Source: a bacterium (GTDB lineage: Bacteria > Electryoneota > RPQS01). Taken from it: a stretch of 34,406 nucleotides of DNA. Of this stretch, positions 1 to 8,272 are shown piece by piece. How positions within the stretch are numbered: the stretch's first letter is position 1; every line of letters begins with the position of its first letter. The position numbers and the translations under genes are program-made. Under the pieces are notes generated by a model that was given only the letters and a program-made list of their open reading frames with translations, had not been told where the DNA came from and made no database searches. Location: contig JADKHW010000035.1 in the NCBI GenBank assembly GCA_016721565.1, forward strand, positions 1-34,406, in the 5' to 3' direction.

Positions 1-1099
1 CTCCCTCCCAAAACATCCATACACTTTCAACAGAGCATGCGAAGCACGCGGCATCTCAAATGAAATTTCTGTTGTGTTGTTAAATGGATTAGGAGAGGCG
101 GAGTGAATGTGTAATTCTGCGGGGATAAACTGATCCTGCCGCTCTCCCGAATTTTGAGGCTCACCGTATCGAAAAATTCGCCTCCCTCCGAATGGTGGAG
201 CAATGGTCCAACCATTCAAAGAATCAATAAATGTAACCGATGTTAATGTTGAATTTACACTATCGAGAAAATATGTTTCCCATGTCTCACCGCCATCCGC
301 AGTTTGCGCGATTAACCCATCATAGCCCACTGCCCAACCATGGAGAGAATCCGGGAAATCAATTTTCGAAAAGACTGTGGCTCTCATTGCCGTATCCCTA
401 TACACATTTTCCACGTCAGTCCTCATCCGTACTCTTCGATATTGCCGGATAGTGTCCGGGAAGCGTGAATCCTGCCGCTACGATTACATTTGATGACGGT
501 GAACACATATCCGTAATAGAATTAGAGGAGTAAGCATCCAACGACCATGTAAGCCCTTGGTCTCTACTCCGCCAGATTTCGTCTCCTCTCTGCCCCGATA
601 CGACTTGCAAACTCTCATCAACAGAACCACATAGTTGAAGCCGCGCAATGCTGTGATTTCCTCCACGACGGTTGTCCAATTCGCTCCCCCATCTGTGCTT
701 CGGATGATCCGGCGGATTGTCGAGTCCGGCCCGTAATTTGGACTTCCGACCGCAACCATTTTCAGTGAATCAATATAGGCAACTTGTTCAATAAGCTGAT
801 TTTGCTCATGATAGTGGATTGTCCAATTCTCTCCGCCGTCTATGGTACTGGCAGAGCGTCCGCCGCCGACGAGATATCCAATCTGTTCATTATAAAATTC
901 AATACATTCGTGACTTGGGTAGAAATCAATCCACATGATGGACGGCTCCCACGTGTAGCCTCCGTCATACGTCTTGTAAACACTTACAGGCGGAAATGTA
1001 CTGGTTGCAATACCGTTCTGAGGCGCTCCCAACCATCCCAATCACCTTGTCATCCTGGAAGGATCTCGCCAAGCAAATCCGCAATGTAATGGGCGTCAC
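1..1099 (-). CDS. Secreted Ycf48/BNR-like beta-propeller protein with C-terminal sorting domain (partial, frameshifted)
   Basis: The gene reads leftwards and runs off position 1. Repeated units of the form TDGGxTW with partner motifs such as GWAVG and LNGWTI are typical of Ycf48/BNR-type propeller blades (for example YDGGYTWE, STIDGGENWT, STDGGANWT, ADGGETWE). The last part contains ASPNPFNNTTEISFEM followed by LLKVYGCFGR, the beginning of a type IX-style C-terminal sorting domain, so the product is probably exported to or across the outer membrane. The reading frame changes near 1043, 600 and 416; I joined the pieces because blade motifs continue across each change. A GTG at 1099 is the most upstream usable start, but no signal peptide precedes the first blade, so the N-terminus looks truncated or damaged. 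It lies 10 bases behind the next gene on the same strand. The role is unknown; binding or adhesion is a guess. Confidence 0.7.
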
Positions 1100-1109
1100 T
1101 CCGCTTCCG

Positions 1110-2307
1110 CTATTTCAACAAAACCACTTTCGTCAACACAGATTGCGAGTTCGCACTCGCCCTCAAAAAATAAACCCCACTCGCCATCGCCGCAGGCGCA
1201 ACATAAGAAATCGTTTGCGAAGACAGCCTCCCCCGATAAACCACATCCACCTCTCTCCCCAACAAATCATACAGCGCAAGCGTCACATCTCGATACGACG
1301 GCACATCAAGCGAGATTGAAATTGTTGAGTTGAATGGGTTGGGGAAGGCGGAAAGCGAAAATGAAGATGAAATTAGTGACCGTTCGCGTGCCGGAGACAT
1401 TATCCGCCGTGCGCGATAGAGCCGTGCCTGACCATTTGGACCTCCGGGGTTACGGCGGCTATCAAAATACAACTCAGAGCCATCGCCCGGGCAACTCGGA
1501 CTAGAGTCCCACCATTCTGTATTAATCGTCGAATCGCATCGAGTTCGAGGTCCAAAGCCTGAGTCTGTCAGCGTCGAATACAGTATTTCGAGATTTGATC
1601 CCCACCACTGTCCATACACAAAAATTTCATAGTTCATTGTTAGACAAGGGTGAATAAAACCGTCCGGATAGAACAAGTGTGGAGCAATTTCCCGCGGTTC
1701 CGACCATGAACTGTCTGGTTGCAATCTGCTTGTAAATGCGGCATCCGCGCCTTCATTAGGACCGGGTTGACCTGTAGAGACGAACACCAAGGTAGAGTCG
1801 TCAAAAGCAATCTGTCCTGTAAATTCACGCCCTCTGTTTATTGGCTCTGGAAGCTGCTCTCCTGGACTCCAATCGTCCCATTCGGGCCCAGTGCGACGCG
1901 AGACAAAGAGATCATATGAACCCGCATTGTAAGAAACATAATAGAGGCGTTGACGGTCGGAGGTGATGGATGGGCTTAAATTGCGCCCCTCATGGTTTAC
2001 ATTCGGCCCAGCATTGACAGGAGTTGTCCAAGTCGAATCGTCAATCCGCTCAGAAATGTACATCATCGTCCCCAAAACCCGACTGAGTGTTGATAGTAAG
2101 GCAGAGGATTAGTCCATCAGCGGAAATCGTTGAATAATAATACTCTCCGGGTGGATCAACATTGATTGGAGGCCTCATTAGCACCGGCTCTGTCCACTGC
2201 CCCTGTACAAAATTATTCGCACCTACCAACAACAAAACCGCGAACCCCACCCGCTTCAAGAGATTGAATACAGATAGAATTCGCGAAAGAAGAAAATCAC
2301 ACTTCAT
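1110..2307 (-). CDS. Secreted TolB/PD40-type beta-propeller protein with C-terminal sorting domain (one frameshift)
   Basis: An ATG at 2307 starts a basic then hydrophobic leader (KRVGFAVLLLVGANNFVQG), a convincing signal peptide. A GTG 21 bases upstream is the alternative start. The body has repeated short segments such as SPSITSDRQRLYYVS, SPSCPGDGSELYFDS and ISADGLILCLT, which are PD40 (WD40-like TolB) blades. These proteins fold as propellers and usually bind ligands; no enzyme motif is visible. The final 80 or so residues carry AFPNPFNSTISISLDV, LYDLLGREV and ASGVYFLRA and end in VVLLK, a complete type IX-type sorting domain. The frame changes once between 2050 and 2075, inside GFGDDD; one base would restore it. 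It is probably co-transcribed with the propeller gene downstream at 1-1099. Confidence 0.82.
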
Positions 2308-2363
2308 ACTACAATCTACACCCACCACACCACTTCCGCAAGTGTTATTTTCGCATCCGTAGT

Positions 2364-2381
2364 GGCAGACCTTGGTCTGCC
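2364..2381. repeat. Perfect hairpin with 8-base arms
   Basis: GGCAGACC and GGTCTGCC are exact reverse complements separated by TT. It sits immediately upstream of the PD40 gene start on the minus strand. There is no T-tract on either side, so it is not an obvious terminator. Palindromes of this look are often dispersed intergenic elements. Confidence 0.6.
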
Positions 2382-2460
2382 TTCCGAATCTGCCTTCCTA
2401 ATGTAGCGGCTGCCCCCGTGGCTGCCGACCCGCCCCGACCACCTAAAGCCCTCGCCCCAA

Positions 2461-2504
2461 ATTCCGCCGAGCGGGGATTTAGCGAAGCGATTCCCCGCCG
2501 GAAT
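2461..2504. repeat. Imperfect inverted repeat
   Basis: The outer arms ATTCCG and CGGAAT and the inner arms GCGGGGA and TCCCCGC pair around a central AGCGAAGC segment. It would form a long imperfect hairpin and is probably part of a dispersed intergenic palindromic element; no coding potential was seen. Confidence 0.55.
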
Positions 2505-2510
2505 CTGCTT

Positions 2511-2560
2511 CTGCCCCCCTTCCTCCGTTCACGGGGGAAGGGCCGGGGATGGGGGTCTGC
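2511..2560. repeat. Intergenic GC-rich repeat, copy 1
   Basis: The core reads CCCCCTTCCTCCGTTCACGG, then GGGAAGGGCCGGGGATGGGG and TCT. It can fold because CCTTCC-type and GGAAGG-type arms face each other. A second, diverged copy lies at 2745-2802 in the same orientation, so this is a repeated element and not chance composition. Confidence 0.55.
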
Positions 2561-2744
2561 ATGCCTCCCAAAACCCCAACTTTTTCCCTAATTTCAATTT
2601 GAACAAATGTTTACTAAGTTCAATAAAATGAAAATAACACTTGCCCAGACGTTCAAATTATTGTATCTTGTACCCAGCTAACCAATCAAAGCTCAACCTG
2701 ACTCTCCCGTGCTAGCCGGGTAAGTTCATTCACTCCTTCCGTTG

Positions 2745-2802
2745 TCCTTCTGGCTCCCCTTTCTCCATTTATGGGGAAAGGGGCCGGGGGATAGGGGTCT
2801 GC
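2745..2802. repeat. Intergenic GC-rich repeat, copy 2
   Basis: The core reads CTCCCCTTTCTCCATTTATG, then GGGAAAGGGGCCGGGGGATA and GGGGTCTGC. It shares the order of arms, the GGCCGGGG block and the trailing GGGGTCTGC with the copy at 2511-2560. The arms CCCCTTTC and GGGAAAGGGG would pair in a hairpin. Confidence 0.55.
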
Positions 2803-3226
2803 TGTCAAAGGGGCTGTGACGACTAAGCAAATACCACAAAACGTCCCGGTAACATCTTGAAAATAGATCAACATATTCGGACGAACCTACTAAAATCCCC
2901 GGACAACCAGGGGACATTCGGGTGTCAATCACCCCGTACAGGTGCCATTATAGGAATACCGCCTGTTTTTCTACATGAATTTTTTCTTAGCTGTCTGAAC
3001 AACATCCTAAGATTGACCGACTTTGATACCGCCGCGCGAGCCTTATACTCCCTACCATGGAGTGAGAATATTTGAAAGCACGGCGAGAGAAACTTACAGA
3101 TGAATGCGGATGCGTACGACCGCCTTCAAACTGTCCCCAACAATCCCTTCCAATTCCCCCTTACAACCCCTCCTCACCCTTCCAAATTTCCAAACAAAAA
3201 AAACAAAACCTCAACAATATCCGATC

Positions 3227-3916
3227 TCAACTGAGCGCAAAATCTACAGCCGCAGTGGCATGTATGACCGTGGTGTCGTAGGCGTACATGGGGCACTCAT
3301 CGGGGGACAGAAGCATCGGAATTTCTGTACAGCCTAAGATGATGCCTTCAGCGCCTTGCGCTTTCAAATCTTGCATGATGCGCAGATATTCGGCGCGCGT
3401 TTCGGGCTTGAAAACACCGACCCCTAATTCGTGAACGATGGTGTTATGAATCCACTCGCGGACGCTTTTTTCAGGCACGAGTGCTTCGATGCCGTGCTTT
3501 GTGAGAATGTCCCGATAGAACGGCTGTTCCATCGTGAAGATGGTGCCGAGCAAACCGACGCGAGTCTGTTTTTGCTTGACGATCTCCTTTGCCGTGGCTT
3601 CGACGATGTGGATCAAGGGAATTTTGATCGCCTTTTGGATTCCCTCGGCAACCATGTGCGGAGTGTTGGCGCACAAGATTAGGCCTTCCGCTCCGGCTTG
3701 CTCCAAGCTTTGCGCGATGGGAATCAGAAACCGTTCCGTGGAGCCCCAGCCGTTGGTTTGATTGTCTGTGTAGAACTCATGGAAGTTCATCGAGTGCATC
3801 ACGAGCCGCGCCGAGTGCAGACCGCCGAGCCGCTCGTTGGTCATGCGGTTGATGAGCTTGTAGTAATCCACCGTGGAGTGCCAGCTTGTGCCGCCGATTA
3901 GACCGAGTGTTTTCAT
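3227..3916 (-). CDS. Aspartate/glutamate racemase family protein
   Basis: This 229-residue protein has the full signature of the cofactor-independent Asp/Glu racemase family (RacD/YgeA group). The N-terminus is LGLIGGTSW. One catalytic cysteine lies at residue 82 in ILCANTPH and the second at residue 196 in LGCTEI; in the family the pair removes and returns the alpha proton on opposite faces of the amino acid. Length is normal (about 230) and the frame is intact. There is no signal peptide, so it is cytosolic. The substrate (aspartate, glutamate or another amino acid) cannot be fixed from sequence, and the related hydantoin-racemase and maleate-isomerase groups share the fold, though LCANTPH favours Asp/Glu racemase. 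It stands alone and is divergent from the DoxX-like gene. An A/T-rich 76-base gap holds both promoters. Confidence 0.92.
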   Translation of the reverse strand: MKTLGLIGGTSWHSTVDYYKLINRMTNERLGGLHSARLVMHSMNFHEFYTDNQTNGWGSTERFLIPIAQSLEQAGAEGLILCANTPHMVAEGIQKAIKIPLIHIVEATAKEIVKQKQTRVGLLGTIFTMEQPFYRDILTKHGIEALVPEKSVREWIHNTIVHELGVGVFKPETRAEYLRIMQDLKAQGAEGIILGCTEIPMLLSPDECPMYAYDTTVIHATAAVDFALS

Positions 3917-3992
3917 AGTTGAACTTTTGTATATTGCCGTTTGTTCAATCTAAAGAATTGACAATTGAAAGACAATCGGCGGGAGGAGACAG

Positions 3993-4404
3993 GTGAAAGC
4001 ATTTTTGTTCGGCGGCGAATCCATGAAGTCGGATGCCGCGAATTTCGGGCTGTTGGTGATGAGACTGATAGCGGGTTTGGGGCTGGCTTTCGGGCACGGG
4101 ATCAACAAAGATGCCGCCCCGGAGAAATTCATCGAGGGTGTAGCCAAGATCGGGTTTCCCTATCCGGACGGCTTGCGTGGGCGGCGGCCATCAGCGAACT
4201 CGTGGGCGGCGTTGCCTCGCTTTGGGCTTAGGGACGAGAGTTTGGGGATTCTTCATCGCCTTCACGATGGGAACGGCGGTGTTCAAGAACATCGGCGATG
4301 GTTTTAGCCAATGGGAATTGGCGTCAATGTACTTCGCTTGCGCGTTCGCCCTGATGTTCATCGGCGGCGGCAAGTACGCGGTGGATAGGCGGTGGGCTAA
4401 GTAG
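3993..4404 (+). CDS. DoxX family integral membrane protein (two frameshifts)
   Basis: The piece from 3993 reads LLVMRLIAGLGLAFGHGINK followed by PEKFIEGVAKIGFP, the first helix and the G-H-G loop typical of DoxX/YphA-like proteins. The chain continues in other frames as AWAAAISELVGGVASLWA, then WGFFIAFTMGTAVF and MYFACAFALMFIGGGKYAVD, giving the expected four hydrophobic segments and the family's ending. Joins are needed near 4163 and 4231. The start is the GTG at 3993 because GGAGGAG lies just upstream; an ATG at 4023 is an alternative. Total length of about 136 residues fits the family. DoxX proteins are small inner-membrane proteins, some linked to redox or thiosulfate metabolism, but the role here is unknown. 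It is convergent with the SPFH gene across the G-tract. Confidence 0.78.
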
Positions 4405-4416
4405 GGGGGCTAATAG

Positions 4417-4432
4417 TTCGCGATTACGCGAA
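4417..4432 (+). terminator. Possible terminator hairpin after the DoxX-like gene
   Basis: TTCGCG and CGCGAA are perfect arms around ATTA, starting 13 bases after the DoxX stop codon. The T-run expected next to it is absent; the sequence turns into the poly-G tract instead, so the original downstream bases may be missing. Confidence 0.4.
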
Positions 4433-4445
4433 AGACGGGTGCAGA

Positions 4446-4690
4446 GGGGGGGGGGTGTGGGGGGGGGGGGGGGGGGGGGGGGGGGTTGTTGGGGAAATTG
4501 GGGGTTTTGTGGGGGGTGGGGTGGGGGGGGGGGGGGGGGGGGGGAAAGGGGGGGCCGGGGGGAGGGGGTTTGTGGGGGGGGGGGGGGGGGGTGGGGGGGA
4601 AAGGGGGGCGGGGGGGGGGGGGGGGGGGGGGGGGGGGCGGAAGAGAAAGAAGGGTGGGGGAGGCGGGGGGGGGGGGGGGGGGGGGGGGGG
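4446..4690. other. Poly-G tract, probable sequencing/assembly artefact
   Basis: About 245 bases are almost only G, broken by scattered T, A and C. Open frames across it encode only poly-Gly, or poly-Pro on the other strand, and have no gene-like features. Unbroken G on one strand at this scale is unlike anything else in the window and resembles no-signal base calls from two-colour sequencing chemistry merged into a contig. It sits between convergent genes and between two hairpins (4417-4432 and 4753-4780), where polymerase difficulty would be plausible. A real G-quadruplex-forming tract is the less likely alternative. Confidence 0.8.
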
Positions 4691-4752
4691 CAATTTTAAG
4701 GCGCAGGGGGGCCAAGAAAAGACCTGTTAAATCCTGATCAGCAGAAATCGCC

Positions 4753-4780
4753 ACTTATTTCGTTATATTACGAAATAAGT
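4753..4780 (-). terminator. Perfect 10-bp hairpin downstream of the SPFH gene
   Basis: ACTTATTTCG and CGAAATAAGT are exact reverse complements around TTATATTA. It lies 11 bases past the stop of the minus-strand SPFH gene, a position suited to termination, but no long T-run follows and the stem is AT-rich, so a protein-binding site is also possible. Confidence 0.5.
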
Positions 4781-4790
4781 TGCTTTTGGC

Positions 4791-5606
4791 CTACTGATTG
4801 CCGAGAATAATGGGTAGGCCATCCTTGCCGGAGCCAACTACCACAACCTTAGCATTTGTGGAAGTGGCTAATTTTTCAGTAGCTTCAATGCCTTTCCAGC
4901 GCAGGAATTGGTCGTTCAAGCCAAGCGAAACGATCTTCTGGAAGTCGGCAATACCCTGTGCTTCGATGCGCTTGCGGTCGGCTTCTTGGGATTCTTTGGT
5001 CAGAATGAACTGCATCCTTTGAGATTCCTGCTCGGATTGGAGCTTTTGTTCGATGGAGGCGGTCAGGTTTGGCGGCAAGCTGACCTGCCGGAGGGGAGTT
5101 GCCTCGATGGTGATGCCTCTTGGCTCAACCGTTCTTTCAAGTTCGGTCTTTATCTGCTGTGCCAGAGCCTCTCGTTCGGACGTGTAAAGTGCCCTTGCTT
5201 CGTAGCCAGCAGTAACCCCACGAGTAATTGAGCGGAAATTCGGCTCAAGAATGATCCCCTGATAATCCGGTCCGATGGTCTTGTAAACGTCAGCGGCGGT
5301 TTCTGGATTAAGGTGATATAAAACAGATATTTCAAGCGTCACTGACAGCCCCTCCTTCGATGGGACGACCATGACCTCTTTTTGCTCCTGTGTTTTCACA
5401 GAGAACTTGTAGATGGATGCCAGGGGGTTTCGGAAGTTCACGCCGGGCTTTAGGGTGATATCCGAGACGCTGCCGAAGAAATCGACGACGCCGACGTGGC
5501 CCGCAGGAATGACGGTGAAGCAGCGGAAAACGAGGAGCACAAGGATAATAGCTCCGAAGACTTTCAGGATCATGCCTGGGTTGGGTACTGGCCGATAGGT
5601 TTCCAT
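4791..5606 (-). CDS. SPFH/Band 7 (prohibitin-like) membrane protein
   Basis: This intact 271-residue protein has one N-terminal membrane segment (about residues 12-31, MILKVFGAIILVLLVFRCF). An SPFH domain follows: VIPAGHVGVVDFFG, then PGVNFRNPLA and a mid-domain SVLYHLNPETAADVY. RSITRGVTAGYEARALYTSERE and EPRGITIEATPLRQVSLP match prohibitins particularly well. A charged helical stretch (about 195-240, EQESQRMQFILTKESQEADR) would form the coiled-coil that drives ring assembly. Prohibitin-like proteins form large membrane-anchored rings and often influence membrane proteases such as FtsH; no protease gene is adjacent here. The ATG follows AGGAGT a few bases upstream. It is divergent from sucA, with 252 bases between them. 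Confidence 0.9.
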   Translation of the reverse strand: METYRPVPNPGMILKVFGAIILVLLVFRCFTVIPAGHVGVVDFFGSVSDITLKPGVNFRNPLASIYKFSVKTQEQKEVMVVPSKEGLSVTLEISVLYHLNPETAADVYKTIGPDYQGIILEPNFRSITRGVTAGYEARALYTSEREALAQQIKTELERTVEPRGITIEATPLRQVSLPPNLTASIEQKLQSEQESQRMQFILTKESQEADRKRIEAQGIADFQKIVSLGLNDQFLRWKGIEATEKLATSTNAKVVVVGSGKDGLPIILGNQ

Positions 5607-5766
5607 ACTCTGGACTCCTTATGAAAAGTGTTGTTTATTCGTAATGTGGGTCCTTAAAGATGGCGAAATTCAGGGGGAAAGGCAAACGGATGTTTTGGGA
5701 CTCTAACAGGCACAAATCGAAACGCTGAAAAGTTGAGTATTGCAGGGGAAATTCGTAAACTCTATG

Positions 5767-5782
5767 CCAGCGTAAACGCTGG
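5767..5782. promoter_or_regulatory. Hairpin in the band7-sucA divergent intergenic region
   Basis: CCAGCG and CGCTGG are perfect arms around TAAA, about 77 bases before the sucA start; a related CGCTGGCG follows at about 5791. It may be an operator or a leader hairpin for the sucA operon. No -35/-10 pair could be assigned with confidence in the 252-base gap. Confidence 0.35.
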
Positions 5783-5858
5783 ACCCAATTCGCTGGCGCG
5801 ATGTCAACGTTTGCTGTCTTGCTTCATTTGATAACAAATCGAATTTTTAGATACACAC

Positions 5859-8272
5859 ATGGCAGACCTTTCATTTTTGGTGAATGCTGATCCCGGGGTG
5901 ATTGACGATATTTACGAGAAGTATCGTCAGGAGCCTCAGAGCGTGGATCAGGGCTGGAGAAAATTCTTTGAGGGCTTTGAGTTCGCGCGTTCGCTGAACG
6001 GGCATGCGGCACAACAAGCTCCCGAAGAATACGAAAAGGAATTTAAGGTGATTAATCTGATCGCGGCGTATCGTCAGCGCGGTCACTTGTTCACCAAAAC
6101 GAATCCCGTGCGTAAGCGCCGTGATTACGGCGGCAAGCTGATTTTGGAGAATTTCGGTTTGAGCGAGAAGGACCTTGACCGCGTGTTCCAAGCCGGAACG
6201 AACGTGGGTATTGGACCTGCGCCGCTACGCGAGATTATTCAACTGCTCGACGAAACCTATTGCCACTCGGTGGGAGCGGAATGGGTGTATATGCGCGATC
6301 CGAAAGTCCTTGAGTGGCTACAAGACCGCATGGAGAGCACGCACAACCGCAGACATTTTACGCTCGATGCCAAGCGGCACACGCTGACGATGCTCACACA
6401 AGCGGTGGTGCTGGAAAAATTCATGCATCAGCGGTTTGTGGGACAGAAAAGATTTTCGCTCGAAGGTCTTGAGACGTTTGTTCCGGCGATGGATGCACTC
6501 GTAGAACATGGATCCGTGTTGGGTATTCGTGATTTTGTGATTGGAATGGCCCATCGCGGCAGATTGAATATTCTGACGAACGTGCTGGACAAGGACTACC
6601 GGCACATTTTCAACGAGTTTGAAGGCAAGCAATATACCGACGCACCGTTCTCGGGTGACGTGAAGTATCATTTGGGACATTCGGTTGATAAGAAGACGCG
6701 CGCAGGGAACCCTGTGCATCTGACGGTGATGCCGAATCCGTCACACTGGAAGCGATTAACCCGATTGTAACGGGTGCGTGTCGCGCGAAAGCGGATCAAT
6801 CGCACAAGTCGGACTACCGCAAAGTGCTGCCGATTTTGATTCACGGAGACGCGGCAGTTGCGGGTCAGGGAATTGTGTACGAACTGTTGCAAATGTCGCA
6901 AGTGGATGCCTACAAGACGGGCGGCTCGATGCACATCGTGCTGAATAATCAGGTGGGCTTCACGACGAACTATATCGAAGCGCGTTCGAGTACGTATTGC
7001 ACTGACGTGGCCAAAACGACGTTATCGCCGGTGTTCCATGTGAACGGCGACGATGTGGAAGCAGTGATTTACACGGTGGAACTGGCACTTGAGTTCAGAC
7101 AGGAATTCCAGCGCGACGTGTTCATTGACATTTTGGGTTATCGCAAGCACGGCCATAACGAAGGTGACGAACCGCGTTTCACGCAACCCGTGCTGTATAA
7201 AGCGATTGCAGCCCATGCCGATCCGATGCAGATTTACGCGCAGAAGTTGGCTGATGAAGGCTCGATTACTGCCGATGATTCAAAGGAGATTGAAAATAAT
7301 TTCCGTGCGCGGCTTGAAAGCGATTTCAAGACGGCGAAGGATGTTTCTCAGTCGATGGCGCCGAGTTCGATGAAGGATCGCTGGGAGGGCCTGCGGTTCT
7401 CGAAGCCCGACGATTTCCTGAAGTCACCCGTTACCGGTGTTGAGCTTAAAGACTTGAAACGCATCGCGCAAGCAATTACCTCGTTACCGGAAGACAAGAA
7501 GTTCATCGCCAAAGTTGAGCGCATCTTCCTTGACCGCCGCAAGATGGTGACGGAGGGCCGTTTTGATTGGGCGATGGGTGAGTTGTTGGCCTATGCGACA
7601 TTGTGCGAAGAGGGCCACAACGTGCGCATCTCGGGTCAGGATACCAAGCGCGGAACGTTCTCACATCGCCATGCGATGGTGAGAGTTGAAGATTCGGATG
7701 AAGAGTATTATCCGCTGGAACATATCAGCAAGAAGCAGGCGAAGTTCGAAATTTGGAATTCGATTCTGTCTGAATATGGTGTGATGGGATATGAATACGG
7801 CTATGCGATGACTTCACCCAACGCGCTGACGTTGTGGGAAGCGCAGTTTGGTGACTTCTTCAACGGCGCGCAGATTATCGTGGATCAGTTCATTGCGGGT
7901 GCAGAGCAGAAATGGCGCCGCGCGAATGGCTTAGTGTTACTGTTGCCGCATGGTTCGGAAGGTCAAGGACCCGAGCACTCATCGTGTCGTGTGGAACGAT
8001 TCCTCGAAATGTGTGCGGGAACGAATATGCAGGTAACGGCGGGAACAAGTCCGGCGAACTTCTTCCATCTCCTCAGACGGCAAGTGCATCGTCCGTTTAG
8101 AACTCCGCTGGTGATGCTGGCGCCGAAGAGCCCGCTGCGTCATCCGTTGTGCGTAAGTCCGATTGAAGATTTCGGTTCGGGCAAGGGCTATCAGGAAGTA
8201 TTGGATGACTCTTGGACGACACCGAAGAACGTGAAGCGCGTCGTATTGTGCATGGGCAAGTTCCATGCTTGA
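5859..8272 (+). CDS. sucA: 2-oxoglutarate dehydrogenase E1 component (frameshifted; C-terminus missing)
   Basis: E1 decarboxylates 2-oxoglutarate with thiamine diphosphate and passes the succinyl group to the E2 lipoyl arm in the TCA cycle. The N-terminal segment IDDIYEKYRQEPQSVDQGW and the core AHRGRLN (His at about 232) are diagnostic. The continuation holds ILIHGDAAVAGQGIVYE and IVLNNQVGFTT (cofactor and metal binding) and later LLPHGSEGQGPEHSS and TPLVMLAPKSPLRHP. Two faults are visible. Near 6745 one base is missing in the codons for SHLEAINP, splitting the gene into 5859-6770 and a continuation whose first in-frame ATG is at 6824. At the end, VKRVVLCMGKFHA stops at 8272, where homologues have CSGK(V/F)YY and about 110-120 further residues. 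The span is therefore about 804 codons, against about 930 in E. coli from memory. The gene ends overlapping sucB. See findings for the deletion. Confidence 0.93.

Larger units (their letters stand above)
2329..3226. other. Intergenic region of about 900 bases with GC-rich hairpin repeats
   Basis: Short open frames exist on both strands here, but none has a recognisable domain, a signal peptide or a convincing ribosome site. The left half (2364-2802) is a patchwork of palindromic, GC-rich elements listed separately. The right half (about 2830-3226) shows nothing I recognise; it includes an A-rich stretch near 3196-3210. The promoter of the PD40-type gene starting at 2307 should lie in the left end of this region, but I see no clear -35/-10 pair. 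Confidence 0.7.

Noticed and set aside
2686..3337. Several ORFs of 60-90 codons in the non-coding gap
   Set aside because: Overlapping on both strands, with no conserved motif, no ribosome site and partly made of palindromic repeats.
4410..4754. Long open frames giving poly-Pro or poly-Gly proteins
   Set aside because: They exist only because the G tract has no stop codons; no start context, domain or signal peptide is present.
6733..6830. Programmed frameshift in sucA
   Set aside because: No slippery heptamer or downstream structure was seen, and similar one-base breaks occur in many unrelated genes of the window.
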